From Alopecurus myosuroides (taxonomy: Eukaryota > Streptophyta > Magnoliopsida > Poales > Poaceae), in contig CM054060.1 in the NCBI GenBank assembly GCA_028641055.1, forward strand, positions 160,768,322-160,832,321: a stretch of 64,000 nucleotides of DNA, written 5' to 3'. The position numbers were made by a program, and so were the translations under genes. Below the pieces are notes generated by a model, which was not told the DNA's origin, did not search any database, and saw only the letters and a program-made list of their open reading frames with translations. This document shows, piece by piece, positions 1 to 10,693 of this stretch. The stretch's first letter is position 1. Each line of letters opens with the position of its first letter.

Positions 1-3000
1 TGGGCCGTACACGTAAGAATGACCCGCCAGATGGAAAGGCCCTTCCACCAAGCGAGGCACTCAACACAACCCAACTCTTCTTCGCATCAAGCCCAAAGAA
101 CCACGTGCTGTGCGTGCGCGGCTAATCGAGCCCCCACGAAGAAAAGGGGGACCCTCATAGCACTAGAAGACCACGCCGCCCTAAATGCCGACTACAAAAG
201 TTCCACCCTGGCGCCAAGGGCTCGCACCTGCATATGCATGCATCAAATGGAAAGCCCGAACTAAGTGTGGCGATTTGGACGAGATGCGAATCGAATCAGA
301 ATTGCGGGGGGCGCCCATACTCGCTTCCCACATGCGGTTAGTGCGCTCATCATGGATCGGAGGACAAGACCCTTTTCCTAATTAAGGTCGACACTAGCAG
401 GCCTCAAAACCTCGCCGGGCCTCCTGCCGGTGCCTTATCATCAAATTATTATTACCCAAAACATTAACATGTTGTTGATTAAATTGAAACCCAACTATCA
501 AACTAAACAGGTGATAAGACGGACAACAAGACTTGAGCGCAAACAACACTAAGCATGCAACTACGACACGAGGGCCAACAAGGTAAACAAACAACAGTTA
601 ATAGGAAGTGGAAGGAAGGCTATATCATGGCTGCAAGGTAAACATATGATAGGATCGAGACACAAGCATCGAATCATAAGGCTAGCATAAAGATAACGGA
701 AAAAATCGGTAACAAGTGATGAAAGGAAGCCATAGGTAGCAAGTGAGTATACTTGCCTGGAAACCAGCAAGTAGAGGTACATCCGCAGAACTTGTCGTTG
801 CTCACATCATCTCAACGTCCTATCTGCGAAGAAGCAACGAACTAGAACAAACACCGGATGCAACAATTACTACTACGGCAAAAGATCCAGCATGATCAAG
901 ATATGGATGCATGACAAGTTTAAGGATGCATCAAAGATAAACTAGTTGACATGGTAAACATATTTAAATGGGCCCATATGCAATTTGGATTGCATATGGA
1001 AAAGACCATGAATTAATGTTGAATTAAATGATCTACAAATAACCATCATGTGAAGGTTGATTAGAATGATGCATGGATGATGAAAACAATAAGAAAACAA
1101 CAATAGCTTCAGTTTGAAATGTTGTTTACCAAGTTTGGAATTTTATTTATTAAGTTATGAACTTTGGCATTTTAAATGATTTAAACAAACATTTGTTGTT
1201 TTCACCAATTTTAAATGTTCAAAACAGATAACCAAATTTATATTTGGAAAGAACACACAATTTTAGATGGAATACATATTTCATTTGTTGAATTTGGATT
1301 TAAAATGAGCAAGTTATCAAATTAGCAATTTTAAATGCATTAAATAAATAATTAGTTGTTTTCAGCAATTTAACTTATTTAAAACAGATAACAAAGTTGA
1401 TATTTGCAAAGTTCATGAAAAATGGGATGGAAAACATATGTTATATGTTCAAAAAGAATTTAGTTTGACCAAGTTATTAATTTAGCAATTTTAAATGAAT
1501 TAAACAAGATTTAAATTATTTAACCAAGTTTAATTATTCAAAACAGGAAACAAAGTTTATAGTTGGAAAGCTTGTTCAATTTTGCATGGAAAACATATTT
1601 TACATGTTGAAATTGGAGTTTAAATGAATTTATTAGGTGCATTTGAATTTCAGGGACTGTTCTGCAATTTTTAGGGACCTTGTTGAGAGGAAGAAAAACT
1701 AGATCTGGGTTTCAGATCCAGATCCACTCCCTGTACCGTACCCAGAGGGGCTGACCAGTGGGGCCAGGCCGGCTTGGCGCAGAGGTGGAGGGTGTGGAGG
1801 CTGACTGGGCGTCCAGGGTCACCGACAGGTGGGCCCTGTCCCTGCGCGCGGAAAAGGAAGAAAAAGGGGGAGGCTTTGCCTCCCCGGGGGCTCGAACCCG
1901 CGTCTGAGGGGTGTGGAGGTGGGTGCATAGCCACTGGGCTACTGCTGCGTCTTGTGATAGGATACATGTTCGACAGAATAAGAGGCAACACAACGCGTTT
2001 TAACTGAACCAAACTGAACCTCGACAGACAGGCAGACGACCACGACGAGCTTGGCCGCGTCGATGGTGGTGCCGCTCGATGGCGGGCACCCAGAGCAAGG
2101 AGGGGGACAGAGAGAGGGTAGCCCGAGGTGGAGAGCTCACGGGGGGGGGGGCTTCTCGCGTGGTCGTTGACGCGATGACGGAGGAGACGATCGGCAGCTG
2201 CCGCAAGAAACGCCCGCGCGACAAGGAACAGACGTCGATGCCGCGAGGACCATGGCGCCTCCCAAGACTCCTCGAGGAAACGAGGGCAAACGCGTCACTG
2301 CCCTGTTTCCATTCCTGCAGCAACCACGACTCGACCACAACCACAGCGAGGGTGCAGGGGCCGCCAAGTTCCGCCATGGCTCAGTGGTGCACCGGTTCAG
2401 AAAGTTTCAGAAAAGAAATTGGGGATAGAGGAGGAAGAAGAAGGCGGCGGCTGGAGGAGGGAGAGGGAGAAGGGAAGATCTAGGGTTCGAGGAGGGGGGA
2501 GGAGTGCTTTATGGAGGAGGGGAGCAGGTGGAGGGAGAGGGGACCAGGAGGACAGCGACATCCCCCTCCTGTCTGTCCGTACGAAGAAGAAGGGGGGGTT
2601 GGGCTGCTGGGCTGGATCGAGTGGGGTTGCAGGTGGGCTGGCCCTTTTTCGGCTGGCCTGCCGCCCCCAGCTCTGTTATTTTTTTTGTAGATAAAGCAAA
2701 GGAAAGAATTTGAAAGAGTTTTTGAGTTTCAAAATTCATGAATTTAATTTCTATTGATTAAGCATTGTAAATGCCCAGTTGCATGACAAATGGATTTCCA
2801 AAATTCAAAAGTTTTTTATTACTGTTTAAATTTGAATTTGAAATTCAAATTGGGGTTTTAGTAAGAGGTGTGTTATTTAACCCAACAAATATTATGTTTA
2901 CACTTCAAGTGTATTGAAAACAATTTGATTTGAAAACAGATGTGCATTGTTTGAATTTTTGAAAGTGTTTCGAAAATTTTAATTGGTTTTGAAACCAAGT

Positions 3001-3076
3001 GCAATGTCATGATGCAATGCCATGCAAAAGGAGAGCAAACAATTCTACTTTGGGGGAAAATCCCCCGGGTGTTACA
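1..3076 (-). mobile_element. Element A: long LTR (partial), read on the minus strand
   Basis: Read on the minus strand the segment begins at 3076 with TGTAACACCC, a typical LTR start. It continues AT-rich, then GC-rich (about 1660-2680), then AT-rich again, and runs off the left edge. Near the terminus, 3052-3066 forms a hairpin (ggggga and tccccc arms). Homology to the Copia 3' LTR resumes exactly at 3077, so the right boundary is sharp. The 5 bases after it (ataaa) would be the target duplication, but the other copy is off-window. No gag or pol motif is visible; short ORFs here have no recognisable domain. It could be one LTR of a full element or a solo LTR. The family is not recognised. 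Confidence 0.7.
1861..1941 (-). ncRNA. tRNA-like Pol III box A/box B unit inside element A
   Basis: On the minus strand a box A match (TAGCCCAGTGG, 1941 to 1931) is followed 43 bases later by a box B match (GGTTCGAGCC, 1898 to 1889). A T5 run (1865 to 1861), a potential Pol III terminator, follows. The spacing is that of a real tRNA (about 44). The T-arm pairs only three of five bases and no acceptor stem pairs, so it is not a functional tRNA gene. It is more likely a tRNA-derived or SINE-like internal promoter carried by the LTR. Transcription is unproven. Confidence 0.45.
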
Positions 3077-3401
3077 ATAAATAGGGGCGCAGGTTGCCCA
3101 GCGGGCACGTTAGTCCAGTCCCATGCGTTGGGAACCCTAGCCCCACTCAGTCCAGCCGTCGCACCAGAACTAGCAGTCTGCCGTCGGAGATCCTCCTCGT
3201 ACGTGTGGATACCGGCAGAGGTGCTGTACGTTCAGCACTTCGACGTTCGGCTGGATTGGATCGTGGACTGCACTGCCCCGACGCGCTTCATCGATAATCC
3301 GCAACCGCGCGTCTAGTGGTAATCATCGTGGCCTTCTACCTCGGCTAGATCTTGGAAGTACCGCGTAGGAATTTTTTCGTTTATCTCTACGCGTCCCAAC
3401 A
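3077..3401 (+). repeat. Copia 5' LTR, 3' portion only
   Basis: Aligns without gaps to 9600-9924 of the 3' LTR and ends in CCCAACA directly before the primer-binding site. The missing upstream part is expected left of the window, beyond element A. Confidence 0.9.
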
Positions 3402-3402
3402 A

Positions 3403-3414
3403 TGGTATCAGAGC
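3403..3414 (+). promoter_or_regulatory. Copia primer-binding site (initiator-Met tRNA type)
   Basis: TGGTATCAGAGC, one base after the 5' LTR end, is the classical plant Copia PBS complementary to the 3' end of initiator methionine tRNA. Confidence 0.93.
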
Positions 3415-4632
3415 GGTAGCTTCTGGTATTAGGCCCGAGATCCGTACATATGTGATATGCAGTTAGCGTTAGATGTGATCTAATTGATGTTTTGGTGGTC
3501 GGTCTATGAGATAGATCGGTTTTGTACAAGGTTGATTTGATCAATCGTACTCGGGGTTAATGGATGATCTGGTTTCCGTGATCATACTACTAAGGTCGTG
3601 GAACAACTTACCCCTACCAGTCGGTTTCCGCCATCGGGGTATACCGTGACACATAAATCCAGTCGCGGTGATCGAAGATCAAAGAGTTTGACCGCCGGCT
3701 TCGCCCTGTCGTAGCGCCTTAGATGTAGTTACGAGTTTCACAACGTCGGTAGATATCGCGTCTATACATAACTTGTTTTTGCAGAAAGTTGTGAATGGTA
3801 TGGCTTATGTGCATGTGATGTGTGTAATCCATACATGATCTGCGTATCATGTTTTTTGTCAGCCGGCTGGAGCCTAGGTGCTGTCATTTTATTGTATACT
3901 GGCCTGCGTGTCGGATTCTCTATGTAAATTTTCATTTACTAGCTAATGTAGCTTGTTGGAGAACCCGGAAGGCATGCAAGTCGATGTACAAGTCGGCTAC
4001 ATGGAGTAAGATAGCACGTGACAAGAGTTGGCACGAGTCGACTTACAAGCTTCGTGGAGATGGAGATCACCATGAAGAGAGCCATACCATTTCACATTAT
4101 AATTGCTTTATTTGTGTTATTGTTATGTCTCTATTTACCTCTATTTAGATAGTTGGTAGATTTTAATCCCTCAAAGAAGGTCTAGTCGGTCGCCCCGCCA
4201 GTGCTGCACCATCACAAGTCGGACATTCTTGGTAGTGGGCTCATAAAATTGAGGTGCTACCAATTCTTTCCGGTTAGGTGTGTTTGAGTCGGACTCTTAC
4301 AAGCAGAAGCACTTGGTAATCTAGACGAGTCCATCACAATGGTTGTGGGGCTCGGGGTGAGGTAGGTTGGGAGCCGGGGCATGTGATGCCACCCAACTAA
4401 CAGGAGTCGTATTGGATACAATTGGCAAGGTGTTGCCTACCTAGATCACTTGATGGCTAGCGGTGATGCTAAAGCTCACTAGTCGGCTTGCTTATTTAGG
4501 ATCTTGAATCACTTAGCAACCATCGGAGGGGTGTTGGTTCTAGTGGGAGCATAAGTATTAAAACGTTTAATATGCCTGCTCTTTTATGAATACACGTCTT
4601 AAGTGTTTTTGCATATTTTCTGTTGTAGATCA
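3415..4632 (+). other. Copia untranslated leader
   Basis: About 1.2 kb between the PBS and the gag start has no domain-bearing ORF. The hexamer AGTCGG recurs here (for example near 3988, 4185, 4217, 4289 and 4482). It probably holds leader and packaging sequences, which is inference. Confidence 0.6.
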
Positions 4633-6048
4633 ATGGCACCTAGCAACCTTCCTCAGTTGTCCACTTTTGCGTTGAGGTCAATCCTAGAGAAAGATAAGCT
4701 TAATGGAACTAATTTCACCAACTGGTACCGTAATCTGAGGATAGTCCTCAAGCATGACAAGAAAGAACATGTTCTAGAAACTCCACTTCCGGAAGAGCCA
4801 GATGACGATGCGACTGTCGCTGTCATGAATGCCTACCGTAAGACTAGAGATGAGTCTATGGAAATTAGCTGTCTTATGCTTGCACACATGGAACCGGACT
4901 TGCAGCAGCAGTTCGAGAATGTTGAGGCCTACGATATGATCGAAAGCCTCAAAAATATGTTCCAGGCTCAGGCAAAGACCGAGAGGTATCAAGTCTCTCA
5001 AGCTTTGCTGGGCTGTAAGCTGAAAGATGGCGATCCACTGAGTCCGCATGTAATCAAGATGATTGGTTACATTCAGTCTCTGGATCGGCTGGGCGTCCCA
5101 ATTAACGAAGAGTTCGCTACTGATATAATTCTGAACTCTCTTCCTAGTGCGTATGGTTCGTTCATCTCGAACTACCATATGCATGGTATGGATAAGAGTA
5201 TCACTGAATTACATGGGATGCTCAAAATGGCAGAGGCTGATATCAAGAAAGGCGCCAGTCAAGTGTTGATGGTGCAGAATAAGGCTAAGTTCAAGAAGAG
5301 TTCTTGGACTAAGAAGAAGAAGGATAAGTCAGGAGGTAGCGCCCATGGCCCTGTCCAGAGTGCTTCCTCAAAGACTAAGCCTTCTCCTACAGCCGGAGCC
5401 AATTGCTTCTATTGCAAGCAGGATGGCCACTGGAAGAGGAACTGCACCAAGTATTTGGCTGACAGAGCCAAGAGTGGAGGTATGACTTCCAACTCTGGTA
5501 CACTTATATGCAATGTTATAGACATTTATCTTGCTGATGCGCCTAATAGTTCTTGGGTATATGATACCGGATCAGTTATTCACATATGCAACTCGTTGCA
5601 GGGACTGGTAAGAACTAGGAGCGTGGCAAGAGGAAAGGTTGATATTCGGGTCGGCAACAAGGCGAGAGTCGCTGCGTTGGAAGTCGGCACGATGCAACTT
5701 CATTTACCTTCAGGATTTTTAATGGAATTAAATAATTGTTATTATGTTCCAGTGCTTAGTCGAAACATTATTTCCGCCTCATGTTTGATGAGACAAGGTT
5801 ATGAGTCGAATATTAAGAATAATGGTTGTTCTTTATATTTCAAAGATATGCTTCATGGCTTTGCACCCGTTCAGAACGGGTTATTTATTTTGAATCTTGA
5901 TAGTGAATCGGTCTATAACATAAATGTTAAAAGTTTGAAACCAAATAATCTGAATATGACTTACTTTTGGCATTGTCGGCTTGGTCATATAAGTTGGAAG
6001 CGCATGAAGAAGCTCCATGATGATGGACTTCTAACTTCGTTCGATTAG
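4633..6048 (+). pseudogene. gag-pol: Copia gag and protease segment, with start of integrase
   Basis: The frame opens at ATG 4633 (MAPSNLPQLS). It contains a Copia gag region (motif NGTNFTNWYRNLRIVLKHD), a CCHC zinc knuckle (CFYCKQDGHWKRNC), the protease site DTG in WVYDTGSVIHIC, and the GAG-pre-integrase motif (FWHCRLGHISWKRM). The frame ends at TAG 6046-6048 because of a frameshift at about 6045: the expected continuation, beginning LESFETCESC, is read in another frame from 6045. The frameshift falls in the integrase HHCC zinc-binding region. Role when intact: capsid/nucleocapsid and maturation protease. This copy cannot make full polyprotein. Confidence 0.88.
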
Positions 6049-6719
6049 AGTCATTCGAGACATGCGAATCATGCCTACTAGGCAAAATGACCAAGACACC
6101 TTTTGCAAGGAGTTGTGAAAGGGCGTCCGACTTGTTGGAACTAATACAGAGTGATGTATGTGGTCCAATGAGCACGACAGCCAGAGGTGGTTATGACTAC
6201 TTCATTACCTTCACTGATGATTTGAGTAGGTATGGATATATCTATTTAATGAAACACAAGTCGGAAGCCTTTGAAAAGTTCAAGGAATTCCAGAGTGAGG
6301 TACAAAATCAACTCGGCAAGAAAATAAAGTTTCTACGGTCAGACCGTGGAGGCGAGTACATGATACATGAGTTTGATGACCATCTAAAGAGTTGTGGAAT
6401 AATTCCTCAACTCACTCCGCCGGGTACACCGCAGAGAAACGGTGTATCGGAACGGAGAAATCAGACCCTGTTGGACATGGTACGATCAATGATGAGTCGG
6501 ATAGATCTACCTTTATCATTTTGGGGTTATTGTCTAAAAACTGCAGCTTTCACACTAAACAGAGTACCATCAAAGTCAGTAGAGAAGACACCACATGAGA
6601 TGTGGACGGGCAAAAAGCCAAGTTTGTCTTTTCTTAAGATTTGGGGTTGTGAGGCATTTGTCAAGCGACTTCAGTCGGACAAGCTCACGCCCAAGTCGGA
6701 TAAGTGTATTTTCGTGGGG
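6045..6719 (+). pseudogene. pol: Copia integrase core segment
   Basis: Reads in a different frame from the gag segment. It carries the DDE integrase core: LIQSDVCGP (first D), FLRSDRGGEY (second D) and NGVSERRNQT (E). It then meets a second frameshift at about 6715-6720, where a run of five G in gtggggg appears to hold one extra base. Beyond it this frame runs to a spurious stop at 6801-6803. When intact it would insert cDNA into the genome. Confidence 0.87.
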
Positions 6720-7443
6720 GTATCCGAGGGAAACCTTGGGGTACTACTTCTACAACCGGGAAGAGGGCAAAGTGTTTGTCGCTCGGAATGGTGTCTTCCT
6801 TGAGAAAGAGTTTCTCAGTCGGGAAGTCAGTGGGAGCACGGTGCAACTCGAAGAAATTCGAGAGGAACCAGCTAGGGGCGAGTCAGCAATGGCCTTGGAG
6901 GCTGAGCCGGTCGTGGTACCTACACCGGTTATAGCACCTGAACCTCGGAGATCTGCCAGATTACAGAGTGCTCGAGATGTTTTACTGTTAGACAGCAATG
7001 AGCCGGCAACTTATTCGGAAGCGATGGTGGGATCTGATTCCGAGTCATGGCTTGGAGCCATGAGATCCGAGTTAAAGTCCATGGATGAAAACCAAGTTTG
7101 GAATTTGGTTGATCTGCCTGGCGGTGCAAGACCCGTCGAGTGCAAATGGGTCTTTAAGAAGAAAATTGATATGGATGGAAATATTTCCGTCTATAAAGCA
7201 CCACTTGTTGCGAAGGGGTTCCGACAGGTTCAAGGAGTTGACTACGACGAGACATTCTCGCCTGTAGCGATGCTTAAATCAATTCGGATCATGTTAGCCA
7301 TAGCAGCCTATTTCGACTATGAGATATGGCAGATGGATGTCAAGACGGCTTTCCTTAATGGAAATTTAACTGAGGACGTGTATATGATACAACCCGAAGA
7401 TTTTGTCGATCCAGCTAACGCTGACAAGGTATGCAAACTTTAA
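6717..7443 (+). pseudogene. pol: Copia integrase C-terminus and N-terminal RT segment
   Basis: Back in the gag frame: YPRETLGYYFYNREEGKVFV, then the RT_2 start (WVFKKKIDMDGNISVYKA, LVAKGFRQVQGVDYDETFSP and MDVKTAFLNG). It ends at an in-frame TAA (7441-7443) directly before SIYGLKQASRSW, so this is a nonsense mutation rather than a natural end. Confidence 0.87.
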
Positions 7444-8574
7444 AAATCCATTTATGGGTTGAAGCAAGCATCTCGGAGTTGGAACATTCGCTTTGATGAG
7501 GTAGTCAAATCGTTTGGCTTCATCAAGAGCGATCATGATTATTTTTTATACAAGAAGTTTAGTGGGAGCAAAGTAAACTTTATAATCTTATATGTGGATG
7601 ACATATTGCTGATTGGAAATGATGTCATGATGTTGCAAGAAACCAAAGAGTCATTAGAAAGGAGTTTCTCAATGAAGGATTTGGGTGAGGCGACTTACAT
7701 ATTAGGAATCAGGATTTATAGAGATAGATCAAGGCGGCTCATTGGATTGAGTCAGAGTACATATCTGGACAAAGTTTTGAAGAAATTCAAAATGGAAGAG
7801 TCCAAGAAGGGATTCTTACCGATGTCCCATGGCATAAAACTTAGCAAGACTCAGTGTCCTTCGACGACTGATGAGCGAAGTCGGATGAGTGTGACCCCGT
7901 ATGCTTCGGCAATCGGATCCATCATGTATGCCATGATTTGTACTAGGCCAGATGTTTCCTATTCTCTAAGTGTTACGAGCAGATACCAGGCTGACCCTGG
8001 CGAAGCCCACTGGGTAGCGGTTAAAAACATCCTTAAGTACTTGAGAAACACTAAGGAAATGTTCCTAGTTTATGGAGGTGATGAGGAATTCAGTGTAAAG
8101 GGTTACACCGATGCAAGTTATCTCACCGACTCAGATGATTCTCGTTCGCAATCTGGATACGTATTCATGATGAACGGATGGGCTGTGAGCTGGAAGAGTT
8201 CCAATCAAGATACGGTGTCTGCATCTACAACAGAGGCTGAGTATATTGCTGCCTCAGAGGCGGCAAAGGAAGCTGTTTGGATCAGGAACCTCCTGATAGA
8301 TCTTGGTGTGGTTCAGGGCGCATCCAATCCTTTGGACGTATATTGTGACAACAATGGTGCTATCGCACAAGCCAAGGAACCTAGACAACACCAAAAGAAC
8401 AAACATATACTCATGCGGTACCACCTCATTCGCCAGTTTGTCGAACAAGGTGATATCAAGTTATGCAAAGTACACACGGATGCAAACATTGCAGATCCGT
8501 TGACAAAGGCGCTACCACAGCCTAAGCATGAGGCGCACACGAGAGGTATGGGCATTAGATGCCTAGGCATATGA
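7444..8574 (+). pseudogene. pol: Copia RT C-terminal half and RNase H
   Basis: Continues the same frame after the nonsense codon. It holds the RT catalytic motif YVDDILLIGND near 7590, the thumb region, and Copia RNase H (GYTDASYLTDSDDSRSQSGY, STTEAEYIAASEA, CDNNGAIAQAKEP, HTDANIADPLTKALPQPKH). The C-terminus lies 35 bases before the 3' LTR, the normal position. No further disruptions are visible. Confidence 0.9.
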
Positions 8575-8598
8575 TGCTAGGTTGATTGACTCTAGTGC

Positions 8599-8609
8599 AA
8601 GTGGGAGAC
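8599..8609 (+). promoter_or_regulatory. Copia polypurine tract
   Basis: AAGTGGGAGAC directly abuts the 3' LTR start and is the standard Copia plus-strand primer site. Confidence 0.88.
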
Positions 8610-9924
8610 TGTTGGGAATATGCCCTAGAGGCAATCATGTATGATGTAATTCCCACTGTATTCATAAAGTTATTAAGTTGTCCTTGTGTTGAACATCTGA
8701 TATATATCATTGAATATGTGATTCGATTGTGGAACTATGTTTTCATGTTGTTCATACTAAATTTTCCTTGGTCATTAAGGTTGTGCTGGACACACACCCT
8801 AGACTAATGTGAGAGTTGGCTGATGACTCGGTTCCACTTGTCATGGGCATGGTGATGCCATTCCAACGCTCACGGATTTGGCTAAAGAGTTTAGCAAGTC
8901 GGGCTGACCCACATTGAGATGCAACGAGCAAGTCGTCATTTGCATGTCTCAATCAATGTAATCCTTAGACCTGAGGTTGTCGCACAATCCAAGTTGTGGA
9001 TCACCGACTTAGGTTCTATCAAACGTTGTTCTGTGACAAGGCAACTATAAAGGCAGAGTTCGGGTCGAATGAGAAGCAAGCTGCGTGATGTGGATAATCA
9101 AGATGGGATTTTGCCCGTCCGAATGGAGAGATATTCTCTGGGCCCTCTCGAGTGATATGATTCATGAAGCATGGCCATGCGCGACTCAGTTAAGTGTTAA
9201 CTGTGTCTGTTGACTAAGAGTTAGTCAGATGAGTCACATATCACGGATCGAGAAGAGAGTCGAGCTATTTAAGGGATGACAATAAATCTCCTATAGTTCG
9301 ACAAGGTATATCGTGAGGCAAAAGGGACTAAGATGTAAATCACATTGGAAGGTATGTCGTCATGACTCAATGGGACTTGGGAGTCGGCACGTTCTGCTAG
9401 GAGCCGCTACCGATTGATCGATTGGGAGTTGGACTCCAATCGTGTCCAAGTCGCCATGAGCCTGCAGGGTCGCACACTTAAGAGCGGGAGCAAATGTATT
9501 GGTCGGGTTGGACCCGAGCCGGAAATGGACTGAGTTTGTGAGTCGGACTCACAGAGGGAATGGGCCACAAGTGTTGTGAAGCCCATTACCATTCGCTATA
9601 TAAAGAGGGGCACAGGTTGCCCAGCGGGCACGTTAGTCCACTCCCATGCGTTGGGAACCCTAGCCCCACTCAGTCCAGCCGTCGCACCAGACCTAGCAGT
9701 CCGCCGTCGGAGCTCCTCCTCGTACGTGTGGATACCGGCAGAGGTGCTGTACGTTCAGCACTTCGACGTTCGGCTGGATCGGATCGTGGACTGCACTGCC
9801 CCGACGCGCTTCATCGATAATCCGCAGCCGCGCGTCTAGTGGTAATCATCATGGCCTTCTACCTCGGCTAGATCTTGGAAGTACCGCGTAGGAATTTTTT
9901 CGTTTATCTCTACGCGTCCCAACA
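8610..9924 (+). repeat. Copia 3' LTR, complete (1,315 bp)
   Basis: Starts TGTTGGGAATATGCCC and ends CCCAACA. Contains a TATA box (ctatataaag, 9596-9605). The 5' LTR copy of this TATA box is where element A is inserted. Confidence 0.92.
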
Positions 9925-9951
9925 GGTGTTAACAAAGACTCCACCCCTTCG

Positions 9952-10693
9952 GTGAAACGTGCTAAATTGCCTCAAACTGCTGAAATTGCTTCTGATATAA
10001 GTGTTGGAATTTTTAGAGATGTCGGAGAGAATGGTCCCATTACTTTTGATGATAATAATATTGATTTTGATGATTGTAATATATCTGAAGTTATTATGTT
10101 CCTACAAAAGATTGCTAGAAGTACCATTGCTAGTGCCATGAATATGGCCTTTACTAAACATATTACCAATGCTCTCATGAAAGTTAGGGAAGAAAAGCTG
10201 ATACTTGAGACATCTATCCCTAGGAAATTAGATGATGGTTGGGAGCCTATAATAAGATAAAAGTAAATGATTTTGATTGCAATGCTTTGTGTGATCTTGG
10301 TGCTAGTATCTCTGTTATGCCTCAAAAGCTTTATGATATGCTTGATCTACCACCATTGGAACACTGTTATTTGGATGTTCATCTTGCTGATAATGCTAAG
10401 AAGAAACCTCTTGGTATAATTGATGATGTTCTTATTATGTTAACAATAACCTTGTCCCTGTTGATTTTGTTTTTATGAACAGCGAATGCAATGCTTCTTG
10501 TCCTATTGTTTTGGGAAGACCTTTTCTTAGAACTGTTGGTGTTGTTATGGATATGAAAGAGGGGAGTGTTAAATATCAATTCCCACTCAAGAAAGGTATG
10601 GAAAACTTTCCTAGAAAGAGGATGAAGATACCTTTTGATTCTATTATTAGAGAAAGTTATGATGTTGATGGTTCTTTACTTGAAAATACTTGA
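9952..10693 (+). pseudogene. Athila-like gag C-terminus and retro-aspartyl protease-like remnant
   Basis: Three frames in series: 9952-10260 (gag-like, ends WEPIIR), 10239-10478 (CDLGASISVMPQKLYDML, a retropepsin-like motif with DLG in place of DTG/DSG) and 10475-10693 (CPIVLGRPFLRTVGVVMDM, the conserved ILGRPFL-like block). Two frameshifts, near 10240-10260 and 10440-10480, break it. Role when intact would be polyprotein processing. The product ends at TGA 10691, where the conserved 3' non-coding region starts. Confidence 0.8.

Larger units (their letters stand above)
3077..9924 (+). mobile_element. Ty1/Copia LTR retrotransposon (Angela/BARE-like), decayed
   Basis: Order is partial 5' LTR, PBS, gag, protease, integrase, RT, RNase H, PPT and 3' LTR, the Copia domain order with integrase before RT. 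The 3' LTR begins TGTTGGGAATATGCCC, typical of Angela/BARE-like Triticeae elements. The 5' LTR lacks its first part because element A is inserted in it. The two LTRs differ at about 8 of about 320 shared positions by eye (about 2.5%, roughly 1 My at 1.3e-8 per site per year). The ORF carries two frameshifts and one internal stop, so it is not autonomous. It lies in Athila-like copy 1, whose sequence resumes at 9925. Confidence 0.9.

Noticed and set aside
1881..1955. Functional tRNA gene on the minus strand
   Set aside because: Box A, box B and spacing fit, but the T-stem has only three pairs, no acceptor stem forms, and no anticodon arm is convincing.
2000..2700. Several ORFs of 70-134 codons in element A
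   Set aside because: Overlapping on both strands with low-complexity composition and no motif; best seen as shadows of a GC-rich LTR segment.
4774..5184. 136-codon minus-strand ORF in Copia gag
   Set aside because: Complement of the conserved gag frame with no independent support.
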